Shown piece after piece: positions 37,153 through 61,400 of a stretch of DNA of 64,000 nucleotides. A model generated the notes under the pieces. It was given only the letters and a program-made list of their open reading frames with translations. It was not told the origin of the DNA and did no database searches. The stretch's first letter is position 1. Each line of letters begins with the position of its first letter. Source of the DNA: Gordius sp. MW1 (taxonomy: Eukaryota; Nematomorpha; Gordioida; Gordea; Gordiidae); NCBI GenBank assembly GCA_964036665.1, contig OZ038526.1:23312001-23376000 (forward strand), read 5' to 3'. The position numbers were made by a program, and so were the translations under genes.

Positions 37153-38661
37153 CGAAAGACATAATATTATAATATTTTTGCGCAAAAAATGTACAAGATA
37201 TTTAGGATATGAATCTACAAGGATCAATTTAATATTTACAAAAGTTTATAGGCTTTAACTAGAAAAAATCAAGATTCAGAGAGGGGCGTTGTGTGATTTA
37301 TTGATTGAGAAGAGAGAGGATATAGTAGTAGTAATATATTATCCTATCGTTTACAAATTTATATAAGTTGAAATAGGGAAGGAGAACTTTTGGGCGATTA
37401 TACTTAATAAAATATAAGGAGTAACATTATTTAAGATTTAACTAATTTAACTAAAGCATAAATTGTTCCATGTTTTTCCTCTATGTTTGATTTATCACTT
37501 AGAGTTCTAATAAATTTGGCCGCCGGGGCCATACTTATTTTAAGTATTAACATTTTATCATGATATTTCTATGATGATACTCAGGATACTTTTATTATTT
37601 CATTCATTAAATTATATGTCCTCCTCCCAAAAGGGAGGACAAGAATAAATGGTCGAGGCGGTCAAAATGTATTTATTAAAATTCCGCAACAAAAATAATA
37701 ATCTGATCTATATCATAATCTTTAGATATATATATATGCGAACACAAGCGGTAGAATTCCTTTTTAGGGAAAGGTAGTAAGTAACATCGATGACTGTTTT
37801 TATTATCATAAGCGAGTAGCGTATAGGTTTATATTATTGACAAAAATCGATAAAGTTAAATATATTAAGAAGCGTAACATGCAAGTGGGAGGATAAACAA
37901 AAATCGATAAATTAGAAAGGGAAACACCACAGTTAAATACCACAAGTTCATTGAAAACATTTTGTAAATTTGTTATCTTGGTATATGCTAGAATATAAAG
38001 GAAGTAGGACTGTGTGGTATAGAAGAAAAAGGAATGGATTCACCAACAAAGTAATAACATCACCGACAGTACTAACAACCCCTTTAATACGAGGATGGCA
38101 CGACGCAACAAATCAACCGTAATGGTAAAAATAGAACAATCGAACTACAAATTTCATATCATCACAATAGGAATAACGCAATATAAAATAATACATTTAT
38201 AGAGATATTACAGAAACGTAATCACGATCTTTCAAACCTCAAGGGTATACAGTTTTAAAAGAAGGCATATACAACTTTAAATTTAATTATCTAAAACTTG
38301 AATTATGTTAAAATAATGAAGCAGATATTTTGTTTACCTCAAAAAACTCGATACGTATGTCAACCGTTTTACGGTATTTTTAAATTAGACCTTTGTTATC
38401 CTACTTTTTATTACTTGAACAGATTGCCCTTAATCAAACCCTACCAACGTTGCAAAACCTCTATATTTAAAAACTAGTCCTATTTCTAAATGCAATAAGT
38501 AAAACACTTAGACTATAAATCGCACAAAAGTTTTAAAGTTGGAATACTTCAAAAAATATAGTTACCAATTAGCGGTCACATACATTTACACATGATAAAA
38601 TTATTTTAATCTATACGCTCAAATCATAATATACATGAAACTAGAATGAAAGCGATAGTTA
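37153..38661. other. Region upstream of the JAK gene
   Basis: No coding signal seen. It should include the JAK promoter and 5' UTR; no specific promoter element could be supported in such AT-rich DNA. Confidence 0.4.
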
Positions 38662-51288
<12,627 letters not shown>

Positions 51289-51463
51289 TTGAATTTGTTT
51301 AAAAAATGTCGAACTACTATGCATAAAACATATCAGAAATTGGTGCCTCATAAATCTCATATGCAACCTCAACTTAAATTGAATTACCATGATAATTATT
51401 TTTAAAATTTTAAACGATCAAATGTGAACTCGTCATATTATGGATCTCTTTTGTGGACAAAAG

Positions 51464-51469
51464 AATAAA
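51464..51469 (+). promoter_or_regulatory. Polyadenylation signal AATAAA for JAK
   Basis: AATAAA 175 bp after the JAK stop codon; placement is reasonable, but this hexamer is common by chance in AT-rich DNA. Confidence 0.4.
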
Positions 51470-52264
51470 AGATTTGCAGAAAGGAAATCGAAGATAAATG
51501 TGTGATATAATCTTAATGTTAGATAAAGATTAACAATTTTAAATTTTAATGAATAATAGATTTTTTATTTGTAAAATATGGACGTTTACACCTTTTGTTA
51601 CAATTTATCTATACCAGCAGTAATTTTAAACCAAAATCGTGTTAATATATTCCCTTGTTAAATCAATAATTTTAGTGAACAGTTTTGAAAATAAAATAGA
51701 ATAAAAATTTTATTTTGTTGTTTTTTAGATTTAAGTTTCATTTTATTATGTCTTATTATAGGAACATTAGAATGGATCATTTTTAAAGCCTTGATTATTA
51801 CTAAATAGTGTCGGTATTTTAATAATAAATGAAGTGTGCATCGATCTATTAACATTAAAAGAGGACCTGCAAAAGATCAGATTATTTAAAAATGATAATG
51901 ACAAAGCTGTAAATCAGATATTAGTATCTGATAAATTATTTAATAAAAAAGTTTGAATTATAGTTTTAAAAACTTCCAATTAATTGGCATTTAAGTTTGT
52001 GGCTCATTTATTTCCTCTATACTAAAAACACTTGGGGATGTTTTTTCAGCTCAACACTAACCTATCAAATAGAACTTTAGTAAAATAGATTGGCAATAAA
52101 GTGTTATGGGCTTTCTATTAGAAATGGGTACATACATTTTTATTACATTTAATACAAATTACATGATTATTCGCCTATTTATCATATACGTTTTTATTCA
52201 TAGTCAATAATAGCTTAAAATACTTTGGCAAGTTTCAGCCGATGCAAAACTTCTGATTGTTTTT

Positions 52265-52456
52265 TTATGAAAAATTTATGCAATAGTTGCTGATCACACT
52301 TGTTTCCTTTGCAAAAATTCTATGAAATCTAACTGCCATTATGGCCCTCACTGCAATCGCAATAAAGCCCGGTATCTTTGCCCTGCCGCGGTTAACAAAC
52401 TTATAGATTACTATTTTTTCACCTGGTTTCTCTTCCAATTTCAAACCCACAGGCCT
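52265..52456 (-). CDS. Possible orphan terminal exon, unrecognised
   Basis: Minus-strand open segment starting after a strong acceptor (TTTGTTATCCTCACAG) and ending at TAA (52267-52265). It encodes about 63 residues with RPVGLKLEEKPGEKIVIYKF and NRGRAKIPGFIAIAVRAIMA, a possible short hydrophobic helix. Base composition (about 45 % G+C) is well above its surroundings, which favours coding. I do not recognise it and no partner exon was found to the right. Confidence 0.35.
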   Translation of the reverse strand, partial: RPVGLKLEEKPGEKIVIYKFVNRGRAKIPGFIAIAVRAIMAVRFHRIFAKETSVISNYCINFS

Positions 52457-53211
52457 CTGTGAGGATAACAAAAGATCCGGTGGTTAAACGTTAGCTGCTT
52501 GGGAAAATGGATTCTGTTTAGCTTAGGACTATACATGTGCCCACGTATATGCCCCATCTAATCAAACAAAGATCCTCTCTTCAGCCGAGGCACTAAAAAT
52601 TTTAAAATACTCGGAGTTTAACAATACTATAATTTTCTGCCATTGCGACAACCACTCTCACAACCTTTGTCCCCCAAGCCAGAAAAATTATTTACAAAAA
52701 AAGGAAAAAATTTTCTTTGCTTTCCTATGATAATCGCGAATCTTTTATTATAGGGCAGAAAATCGGCATTACTATTTGTAAATGTAATTTAATAGCAATA
52801 TCGGAATTTTTTCCCAGTATTTAAAATACTTAACCATTTTATTTATTTCATTTATTTTCAGAAAAAATGTTTAATCAGTAAATCGTAGACATTGTGAAAT
52901 TGTGTATAGGATATTTCTAAATAAAGCCTTTAACGAAATGTTTATTGTAACCCGATCAAGTTTTTATTTTTTTAAATTTTAGTTTAACGTGTATCTTTTT
53001 TTGATAATTTAAATTTTTTACATATTTTAGTAGCTGTGATTAGTGTTGTTAATCTGCTCGAATTGGTTCTGCTTGTATAGTGCTAAACCTGGTAATAGGC
53101 ACATATCTCCTACTATTACCATCATCATAACCAGCACCATGCTGCTTAATAACCCGGTACTAGCATGGCAGATTAAAGTTAGCATGGTTGTCTAGTTGAG
53201 AGAGATGTAAG
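52457..53211. other. Non-coding stretch
   Basis: Nothing recognised. If the exon at 52265-52456 is real, this would be its upstream intron. Confidence 0.35.
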
Positions 53212-54417
53212 TAACCGGGCATTTGGCAGATTGGATTGATATAAACCGTGGTATCAAGCTGGGTTGTTTTAAACTAAACATGCTTTTTAGCTAATTTAAT
53301 TTTAGCTTACTATTAGACTTGGCAGCTGCAGACATATAATGCTAATCAATATTTTTCAATCATATATTAATCCAAAAATGGTGATAAAAAAATTCAAATA
53401 TATTATAAAGAACTTTGCCCCCCCCCCTACCTTTATTTGTCCCGTTGCTCCCCCCCTTATTTTTTACCCTCTTTCTCACCAGAGGGGGGGGTGTGTTTTG
53501 CCCCTTCCCTTTTTTACCCTCTTTCTCACCAGAGGGTATTTTTTTCAAAAGCTGGTAATATCCTAGGATCGAAGAAATCGATTAGACCCGGCCACTATTA
53601 AACATAATTTATGTTTAAAATCATGGGGATATTAGGATATTATAGAATAGTTAACAAATATTGTATTTTCTTGCGTATTTGTAACTTTCTTTATTATATG
53701 TAATTTTATAATAAATATCTTATTTTAAATATGAGTATTTTAAACAACATTGTTGACATGACAATTGTCACTAATATAAGCTGACAAAATTATATGTTTC
53801 TAATAAATAGAATTTCGTTTAAAAAATTTAATTAGCTTGAAAATTGACAATTATAACAATGGTCACTCATATAAAATGACAAAATAAGATTTGTATTTAA
53901 CATAATTTTTTTACCACTAGATTATCGTTTAAAAAATTTAATTAGCTTGAAAATTGACAATTATAACAATTGTCACTCATCTAAGTTAACAAAATAAAAT
54001 TTGTGTTTAACATAATTTTTTTTACCCATAGATTATCGTTTAAAAAATCTAAGTTGTAAAAAATCAGAGGGGGAAGGGGCAAATCACCCCCCCCCCCCCT
54101 CTCTCACCCCCGGTTAAGAAAGAGGGTAAAAATAAGGGGGAGGGGGGCAAAACACCCCCCCCCCCTTTCCTCTGGCGAGAAAGAGGGTAAAAAATAAGGG
54201 GGGGGGGGGCAAAACAACGGGTCAAATAATAGGGGGGCAATTTTTTATCACCATTTTTGGATTAATATATGATTGAAAAAAATTGAATAGCATTATATGG
54301 CAGCTGCCAACTTTAATAGTAAGCTAAAATTATATTTGCTAAAAACCATGTTTAGTTTAAAACAACCCAGCTCGATTTCACGGTTTATATCAATCCAATC
54401 TGCCAAATGCCCGGTTA
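53212..54417. mobile_element. 1.2-kb foldback element with C/G-run arms
   Basis: Two arms of about 330 bp are inverted copies: TAACCGGGCATTTGGCAGAT at 53212 pairs with its complement ending at 54417, and similarity continues inward through GGTTGTTTTAAACTAAACAT, AATCCAAAAATGGTGATAAA, long C (left) or G (right) runs and TTACCCTCTTTCTC repeats. The loop (about 53540-54066) contains a tandem duplication of a roughly 118-bp AT-rich unit with AATTAGCTTGAAAATTGACA (53817-54048). No coding sequence. It resembles Foldback-type elements or a large MITE. The arms differ at several sites, so it is not an assembly artefact of one arm. Confidence 0.8.
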
Positions 54418-54470
54418 TTGGAATTAGAGGGGGCAGCCGCCCCTCCCTGCCTGCCCCTGGCTACGCCCAT
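54418..54470. mobile_element. MITE-like terminal fragment, GGCGTAGCCAGG family
   Basis: Right end only: GAATTAGAGGGGGCAGCCGC then CCCCTGGCTACGCCCAT, directly abutting the foldback element. Confidence 0.65.
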
Positions 54471-55132
54471 AGCTGTAATAATACTTCCTCCTGGTATATC
54501 GATCCATCTCGCAATTAGCATCCGAATAGCAAGGCATGAATTGGGTGTTCGTGGCTACCTATGGTAGGGAAGACACTTTGCAACATCACGAGTTTTAGCT
54601 ATATAATAAAATCTAATGGCTTTGTCAGGCTTTGTCACCACAAACATATTTCATTTATTTGAGGTAATAGAATTTTCATTCCATTCACCATTTTGAATGG
54701 CATTAGAAGATGTGTTGATTTTTGATGCCGGTGAACGTTAAATTTGATGCTATGGGATGCTTGACAAAGGAATTATGGGATTGGGATGAAAAGCTAATTT
54801 ATCAATGTCCTTCATCTTAGTAGATAGAAAAATTGTTGTTAATATTGCCAGCATGAATAATGTTACGAAATTAATGATAAAAATAGACTCGCCCAAATTT
54901 TTTCTTAAATATAACCTTTCATTAATTTGATCTTTTAATCTAGGATCAAATCAAGGACTCTAGCTATACTTCTCACCGTCACCTTGCAAGGCTCATTAAC
55001 GTATATTAATTATATCGGAGTATCCATAATCAGCTGCTTAGTCTCTTTAACCACGTGGTATCGAAATAAGCGTGCAGTTAACTGGTCTATAATGCGTGAT
55101 ATTAATTATGTATATCCTTAATGTTACACGTA
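54471..55132. other. Non-coding stretch
   Basis: No gene or repeat recognised. Confidence 0.35.
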
Positions 55133-55285
55133 GAGCCCAGCACGGGCCGCCCGAACCCCGGCCCGAGCCCGGTTGGCCCAATCGGGTTTCGAACTGGGCT
55201 TGAGCAGAATTAAATAAAAAATTTTGGCCTCGGGTCAGGCCTGATGATGCGGCTCGACTTGAGGTCCGAGCCCAGCCAGAAATTA
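55133..55285. repeat. G/C-rich interspersed repeat
   Basis: Contains CACGGGCCGCCCGAACCCCG, GCCCGAGCCCGG and GGCCTCGGGTCAGGCC in an otherwise AT-rich region. Same compositional class as 20555-20675 and 32790-32862. Confidence 0.5.
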
Positions 55286-55568
55286 ACTAAAGCAAATATA
55301 TATTTTATAAAATAGGATTCAAATAAACTCACAGCGTACATTATATAGTTTCCAAGCTTCCCCTTTTTTTGCCAATTATATTTTCACATGAATTCCAATC
55401 TTATTCCAATATTTTAGTATATTCATTGAATCTTACACGCCATTTTTCTGCTTAAATGCCAAAACTGATGAAACTAGTGTATCGTGCTGTCTTATTTTTT
55501 TTAGGGGGGGGGGGGGGGGGTGGGGGGTAAATGATAATTTTTTTAACCTTAGTAATAACTATATCACC

Positions 55569-57990
55569 GTTATGTGCGCGTATTCCCCAAATTGGGTGTT
55601 CGGAATCATAGAAAGACATATTCTCGATTCACTGGAAAAGGAATAGGACAGGAAGAAAGGCTAATCATTGGGGCAGATTTTAACGCTCACGTCGGGAAAG
55701 ATCGCCTCGGGTATGAACGCAATCATGGAGGCTATGGGCTTAGTCTGAAGAACAGAGAAGGGGAAAAACTTCTCCAAGTATCCCAAGCATATCACATGGC
55801 GATCGTTAACACCTATTTTCAAAAGCGTGAAGATCATATTGTGACCTATAGAAGTGGGAAGCATTTTAGTCAAATTGACTATTTGCTTTTACGGCGAAAG
55901 GACTTATGGAGTATCAAGGATTGCAAAGTTATCGGGAGAAGAAATCGCCAGGCAACATCGTCCCCTTGTTATGGACCTTGACAAAAGAGTATTTCCAGAA
56001 AGAAGAAAGGTATATGAACCTCGAATCGATACGAAAGGCTAAAGGATACGTCGACGAACGAAGAATACCATCTAAAGGCCTCCTCACTCTTGGGTGCAAG
56101 GAAGCTGCAAAGGGACGTAGACGGCGATTGGGAGACGCTATCTAAGGGCATTAAGGAAACAGCGATTCATGTTCTAGGACAGATTAAAGGAGGCAAAGCT
56201 ATGGATGGAACTAAGGTGGTGGGATCAATCGGTTAGGGATTTCATCAAAAGAAAGAAAAATCTATATAGACGATGGAATAAATCAAAAATGTTGGAGGAT
56301 TATCAAGAGTATAGGGACGCAAAGAGGGCCGTTGCAATAGCGAAGAATGCCGCCTACACTGAGATGGCAAACAAACAGGATCATAAAGGGGGCGATAGGC
56401 TTGTGTACAAATTGGCCAAGATAAGGGAGATGAAAAGTCGCGATGTCGGAGTTCTTAAAATAATCAAAAACGAGAAGGGTCAAACCTTATTCAAGCCGAA
56501 AGAAGTGATGGAAAGGTGGAAAGGATATTTTAAGAAACTTATGAATATTGCAAATGACAAGGATTCCCTTCCCAAAATTGAGCCAAATATAAGTATGGTC
56601 GAACTCTTTCATGAGGATGAAGTTAGGACACAAATGAACAAGATGCAAAAAGAAAAAGCAAATGGCCCAGATGGAATACCTGAAGCATTGCTCGGATGTC
56701 GTGAAGAAGGAGTCATCAGACGAACCTTCTTAACAAGACATTGGTAGAAGAGCGAATTCCTAATCAATGGAGAGCAAGCACGTTTATTCCCTTATTTAAA
56801 GGCAAAGGAGACCCTCAGGACTGTGGCAATTACAGAGGTATCAAGCTAACTTGCCACTCCTTGAAGCTTATGGAAAGGATCTTAGTAACAAGGCGGAAAA
56901 ACGGGGTGGATATATCGGCTAATCAATTTGGACTTGTGGCCGGCAAATCCACAATCGACCCAATCTTCGCACTAAGACAAATTATGGATAAGTATGGTGA
57001 AAGGAAAGACCTACATATAGTTTTTATCGAGTCGGAGAAAGCTTATGACACGGTCCCCCGCGATTTAATATGGTGGTGCCTGAGGAAACAAAAATATCCC
57101 TGACGCATATATACGGCTTATAAAAAATATTTATGAAGCCTCAAACTCTTGCGTCAGGACAACAATTGGAGACTCTAAACCTTTTCAGGTTAATATTGGA
57201 TTACATCAAGGCTCTGCTTTAAGTCCCTTTATATTTAATATAATTATAGATAAGATAAAGAGGGACATTCATGAGCCATTGCCATATGCCGGTGACATAG
57301 TACTATGCGAGTAAACAAGGGAGAAAGTACTCGAAGAAGCTGAAAAGTGGTCAAAGTGCTTAGTTGGATATGGGTTAAAGGTCAACGATCGAAAAACGGT
57401 ATACATGGAAATGAACGGTAAAGGCACCCCATCTCTGTATGACCATCTAAAGAACCCAAAAGTAGACAGGTTTACTTACCTCTGCTCGATGCTACATCAA
57501 GAGGGAGGTTGCGCAACGGAAGTCAATGTCCAGATCCAAAAAGGATTAAATGGCGAAGTATATCCGGTGTAATATGCGACAAGAAAATGCCAATATGGTT
57601 AAAGTGAAGTGCAAAGCTTACAAATCCATCGTAAGGCCGGTGTTACTCTATGGAAGTGAAACATGGGCATTAAACACCACGGAAGGAAAGCTATTACAAG
57701 CCACAGAGATGAGAATGATACGGTGGGGCTTGGGATATACTAAGCTCGACCATATGACGAATGACTTTCTCATGACATAAATGGGTATTCAACCTATGGC
57801 GGACATGATTAACGAAAATCGGCTAAGGTGGTATGGGCATATACTAAGAAGGGACACGGATGACGTAAATCGAAAAGTACTGGACATGGAGGTACCGGGA
57901 AAGAGAGGAAGAGGACGACCCCGTGTCACGTGGAAAGGGCAAGTCGATAAAGTTATAAAGAAGAAGAAGAAGAAGAGTAATAACTATATC
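55569..57990 (+). pseudogene. RTE-like LINE, 5' truncated, near-continuous coding
   Basis: Apurinic-type endonuclease end (LIIGADFNAHVGKDRLG, QIDYLLLRR, then RQHRPLVMDL), a linker (WWDQSVRDFIKRKKNLYRRW), reverse transcriptase with IPLFKGKGDPQDCGNYRGIK, FGLVAGKSTIDPIFALRQIM and EKAYDTVPRDLIWWCLR, GLHQGSALSPFIFNIIID, and an AGD variant where the catalytic YADD is expected (about 57284-57297), then VLLYGSETWALNTTEGK and GKRGRGRPRVTWKGQVDKV. Several frameshifts and stops. It ends early in AAG repeats (57957-57975) and lacks the last 20-odd residues kept at 42988-43497. Confidence 0.92.
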
Positions 57991-58036
57991 AAGCTTTTAA
58001 GAATTTTAGGATTGCCTCCCCCTGGCTACGCCTATG
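57991..58036. mobile_element. MITE-like terminal fragment, GGCGTAGCCAGG family
   Basis: Right end only (TTTTAAGAATTTTAGGATTG then CCCCCTGGCTACGCCTATG), fused to the LINE's AAG tail. Confidence 0.6.
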
Positions 58037-58473
58037 TCCCTTCTACTTAAGTGTTAAATGCTACAACTTTTTCTAAAAGTAAAATTATTTAAAAGCAATA
58101 TTGAATAATTCTTAAAACATTAATGAGGGAGAATATAAAATTTTAAACATGATCAATTATTTGATTTATTAAATTCAATTGTCCAAGTATAAAAAGTGTG
58201 AAAATGCTTTACATAAAACGAAACTAAAAAGTAAAACAAGTAGACGGTTTGATTTTTAAACTATTTGAGATCTGTATTTGTAAAACAAATGCATAATATA
58301 ATAATTGTAAATTAAATAAATTTATTTTAAAAATTAATAATTACTTTTATTTGTCAACAGGCAGTAATTTAATAAATAAAAATCAATTTTTGTCCGCAAC
58401 CGTCAAATCTAAATTTTACCAAAACTTAAAGATTACATAAATATTTATGTAAAAATAGTTATGATATATAAAC
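58037..58473. other. AT-rich stretch left of the micro-exon array
   Basis: No further micro-exon with convincing borders was found here; it may be intron or 3' flank of the micro-exon gene. Confidence 0.35.
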
Positions 58474-61400
58474 CTAGTATGGAGGAGATGCCTGAAGCTA
58501 TTATTTAAAAAATTATAATATTTTAAAATTTATGTTAGGAAATTATTAAGTTATTTTTAAACAATTTTTTACTATTTGAGGGTAGTATGTCTAAAAATAC
58601 AGAAAGAATTTAAGGTTGTTATTTAAATGCTAGTAATAAATTAAAAGATGCTCAGTATAATGTGCCCAGTATTTTTGTACTACTCCCAGTTAAAATTTCA
58701 AAATTGCACAGTAAATTAACTAATATGCTCAGATTCACATTTAAAAATGCTCAGTAAAAAATGGTTAGAAATTTAAATTATTTATAATTTTTGATAGATT
58801 TTCGTTAAAAAAATTAATTTAGCCTTTAAATGATAATTATGAAAATTGTTTGCAAACAGACCAAAAGACATTAGGACTTTTTTATAGTCGTATACTCAGA
58901 ATTAAAGTGAACACAGGTATTACTTAAGACTTATAAAATGGACATTGCTGGTTAATATCTCGCTCCAATACTTATTTTATTTTGAAATTAAATATCAGGT
59001 AATGAGCAAAAAGTTACTGAAAAAACGGGAATAAATAGCTGAGCAAATTAAATACTGAACAAATGAATTAAACTGAACATTAAATATTCTACTGAGCAAT
59101 GAGTAAATGTACTAAGCAAAATAATTTGTTCTCATTAAAAAAATATAATATTTTATGATTTATTGAATGGATTCATTTATTTATTTTTAAATAATTTTTA
59201 CCAAATGGTATGTCGGAACGAAATTCTAAAAATACAGAAATAATTATATTTATTTATTTTAGAATTAAATTTTTTCTGGAGCTGGTTGTGGTTTTTGAGA
59301 TAAATTTAAATACTAATTTTTGTTTAATTAAATTCATTATTCAATCTAAATTTACAAACTTATTTTTAATTTTTGTAATGGATTTAATACAATTAAAATA
59401 CATAATGTTGAAAGTAATGTAAGGACTCAAATAATATAAAAGTTAAAAGTATTTAAGTATTTAATTCTAAGTGGCCTAAACGCCGGCTGGGACTTCACTG
59501 CAGTGGATATATTTGCCAAATCTAACGCCTCTCCCGACCTCATCTCTTATACTGAGAGAAAGATAGTGGAAAAATACAAATACCTCAGCAATATTATTTT
59601 TGTACGAGTAGTAGCCACAACCCTCGGTAATCTAGGTCCCGAGGGCAGACAATTCCCTAAACAAACAACAAAATTTATAACCTCCATCACACACGATCCC
59701 AAAGAATGATTCTACATCAAGCAGAAAATCACCATGGAAATTGTAAAATCTAATACAATCTCAATCCATGGCTCGATGCCAGCTTATTAATTTAATATGT
59801 TTTAGCATATAACAATACATATTTATTCGGAAATAAACTTCTATCGATTAAAAAAAATTGAATTTTTAAAAGTAATTTAATATTTATTCATTTTTTATTT
59901 AAATATAATTTTGAAAAATAGGATATAACATATTCATCAGATTGAATCGTTTAACATAAAATTAAAAAAAAAATTTGGATAAAATGGGACAATAGCTTAA
60001 ATGAAAAAAAATGAATTTTATAAAATAATAAATTAAATTTTGTTTAAATTTAAATTAATTATCGTGCAATAGGATAAATTGGCGCTAAAAAATTTAAATT
60101 TTAAATTCGAAATAAATTTATATTTATATATTTTAGTTTTTTATTTTTTAAATATGTTTTTTTGTCATATAAAACACATTTCAATTGATTTTAAAGGCAT
60201 TTAAGTATTTTGTACGAATAAATTATATTTTATAAAATTAATATTTGTTAATTTCTCTATAATATTTAAGTCGATCGGTTTTTCTTTTATACAAAACAAA
60301 ATATTAAATCGTAAAAATAGATTTTGAATTTTACCTTGTCTTGGCTGATATGGACGTGGAGCAACAGCTGTTTAAAAAAATATTTAAATAAAAAATAGTT
60401 GAAATATATAGGGTGTAATAGAAATTTTACTTGCTATTGGATAAGGTATGAATGGTACTAGTTTTATATTTAAAATATTAAAAAACATAATTTAATTTAT
60501 ATTTTTGATTAAATTTATTTTTAAAAACCAAGATCTTATTAAAATTTTATTTTAAAGATAAAATTTATAAGAATGTATACCTGGTCTAGGCTGAGGTAGA
60601 TAAAATGCTGTCGCTAACATAATAATCCTAAAGATTAATATTTTTTGAAATTTTTCCTTTAGAAAATTAGATTTTAAATAATTTTTCGAGGAAAATAAAA
60701 ATAAAAAATAATAAAAACTGAACAATAAATATTCTACTGAGCAATGAGTAAATGTACTAAGCAAAATAATTTGTTCTCATTAAAAAAATATAATATTTTA
60801 TAATTTATTGAATGTTCATTTATTTATTTTTAAATAATTTTTACCATATGGTATGTCGGAACGAAATTCTAAAAATACAGAAATAATTATATTTATTTAT
60901 TTTAGAATTAAATTTTTTCTGGAGCTGGTTGTGGTTTTTGAGATAAATTTAAATACTAATTTTTGTTTAATTAAATTCATTATTCAATCTAAATTTACAA
61001 ACTTATTTTTAATTTTTGTAATGGATTTAATACAATTAAAATACATAATGTTGAAAGTAATGTAAGGACTCAAATAATATAAAAGTTAAAAGTATTTAAG
61101 TATTTAATTCTAAGTGGCCTAAACGCCGGCTGGGACTTCACTGCAGTGGATATATTTGCCAAATCTAACGCCTCTCCCGACCTCATCTCTTATACTGAGA
61201 GAAAGATAGTGGAAAAATACAAATACCTCAGCAATATTATTTTTGTACGAGTAGTAGCCACAACCCTCGGTAATCTAGGTCCCGAGGGCAGACAATTCCT
61301 TAAACAAACATCAAAATTTATAACCTCCATCACACACGATCCCAAAGAATGATTCTACATCAAGCAGAAAATCACCATGGAAATTGTAAAATCTAATACA

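Noticed and set aside
59210..59422. 70-codon plus-strand frame repeated in each unit
   Set aside because: Phe/Ile/Leu-rich AT-driven frame with no motif, overlapping micro-exon F on the other strand.
59975..59995. Sixth micro-exon per unit (IVPFYP-type peptide) between D and F
   Set aside because: The acceptor and phase fit, but no GT follows in any of the three units; at best a decayed exon.
60552..60764. 70-codon minus-strand frame containing micro-exon A
   Set aside because: Only the 33-nt part between AG and GT looks coding; the rest is intron-like Phe/Leu-rich read-through.
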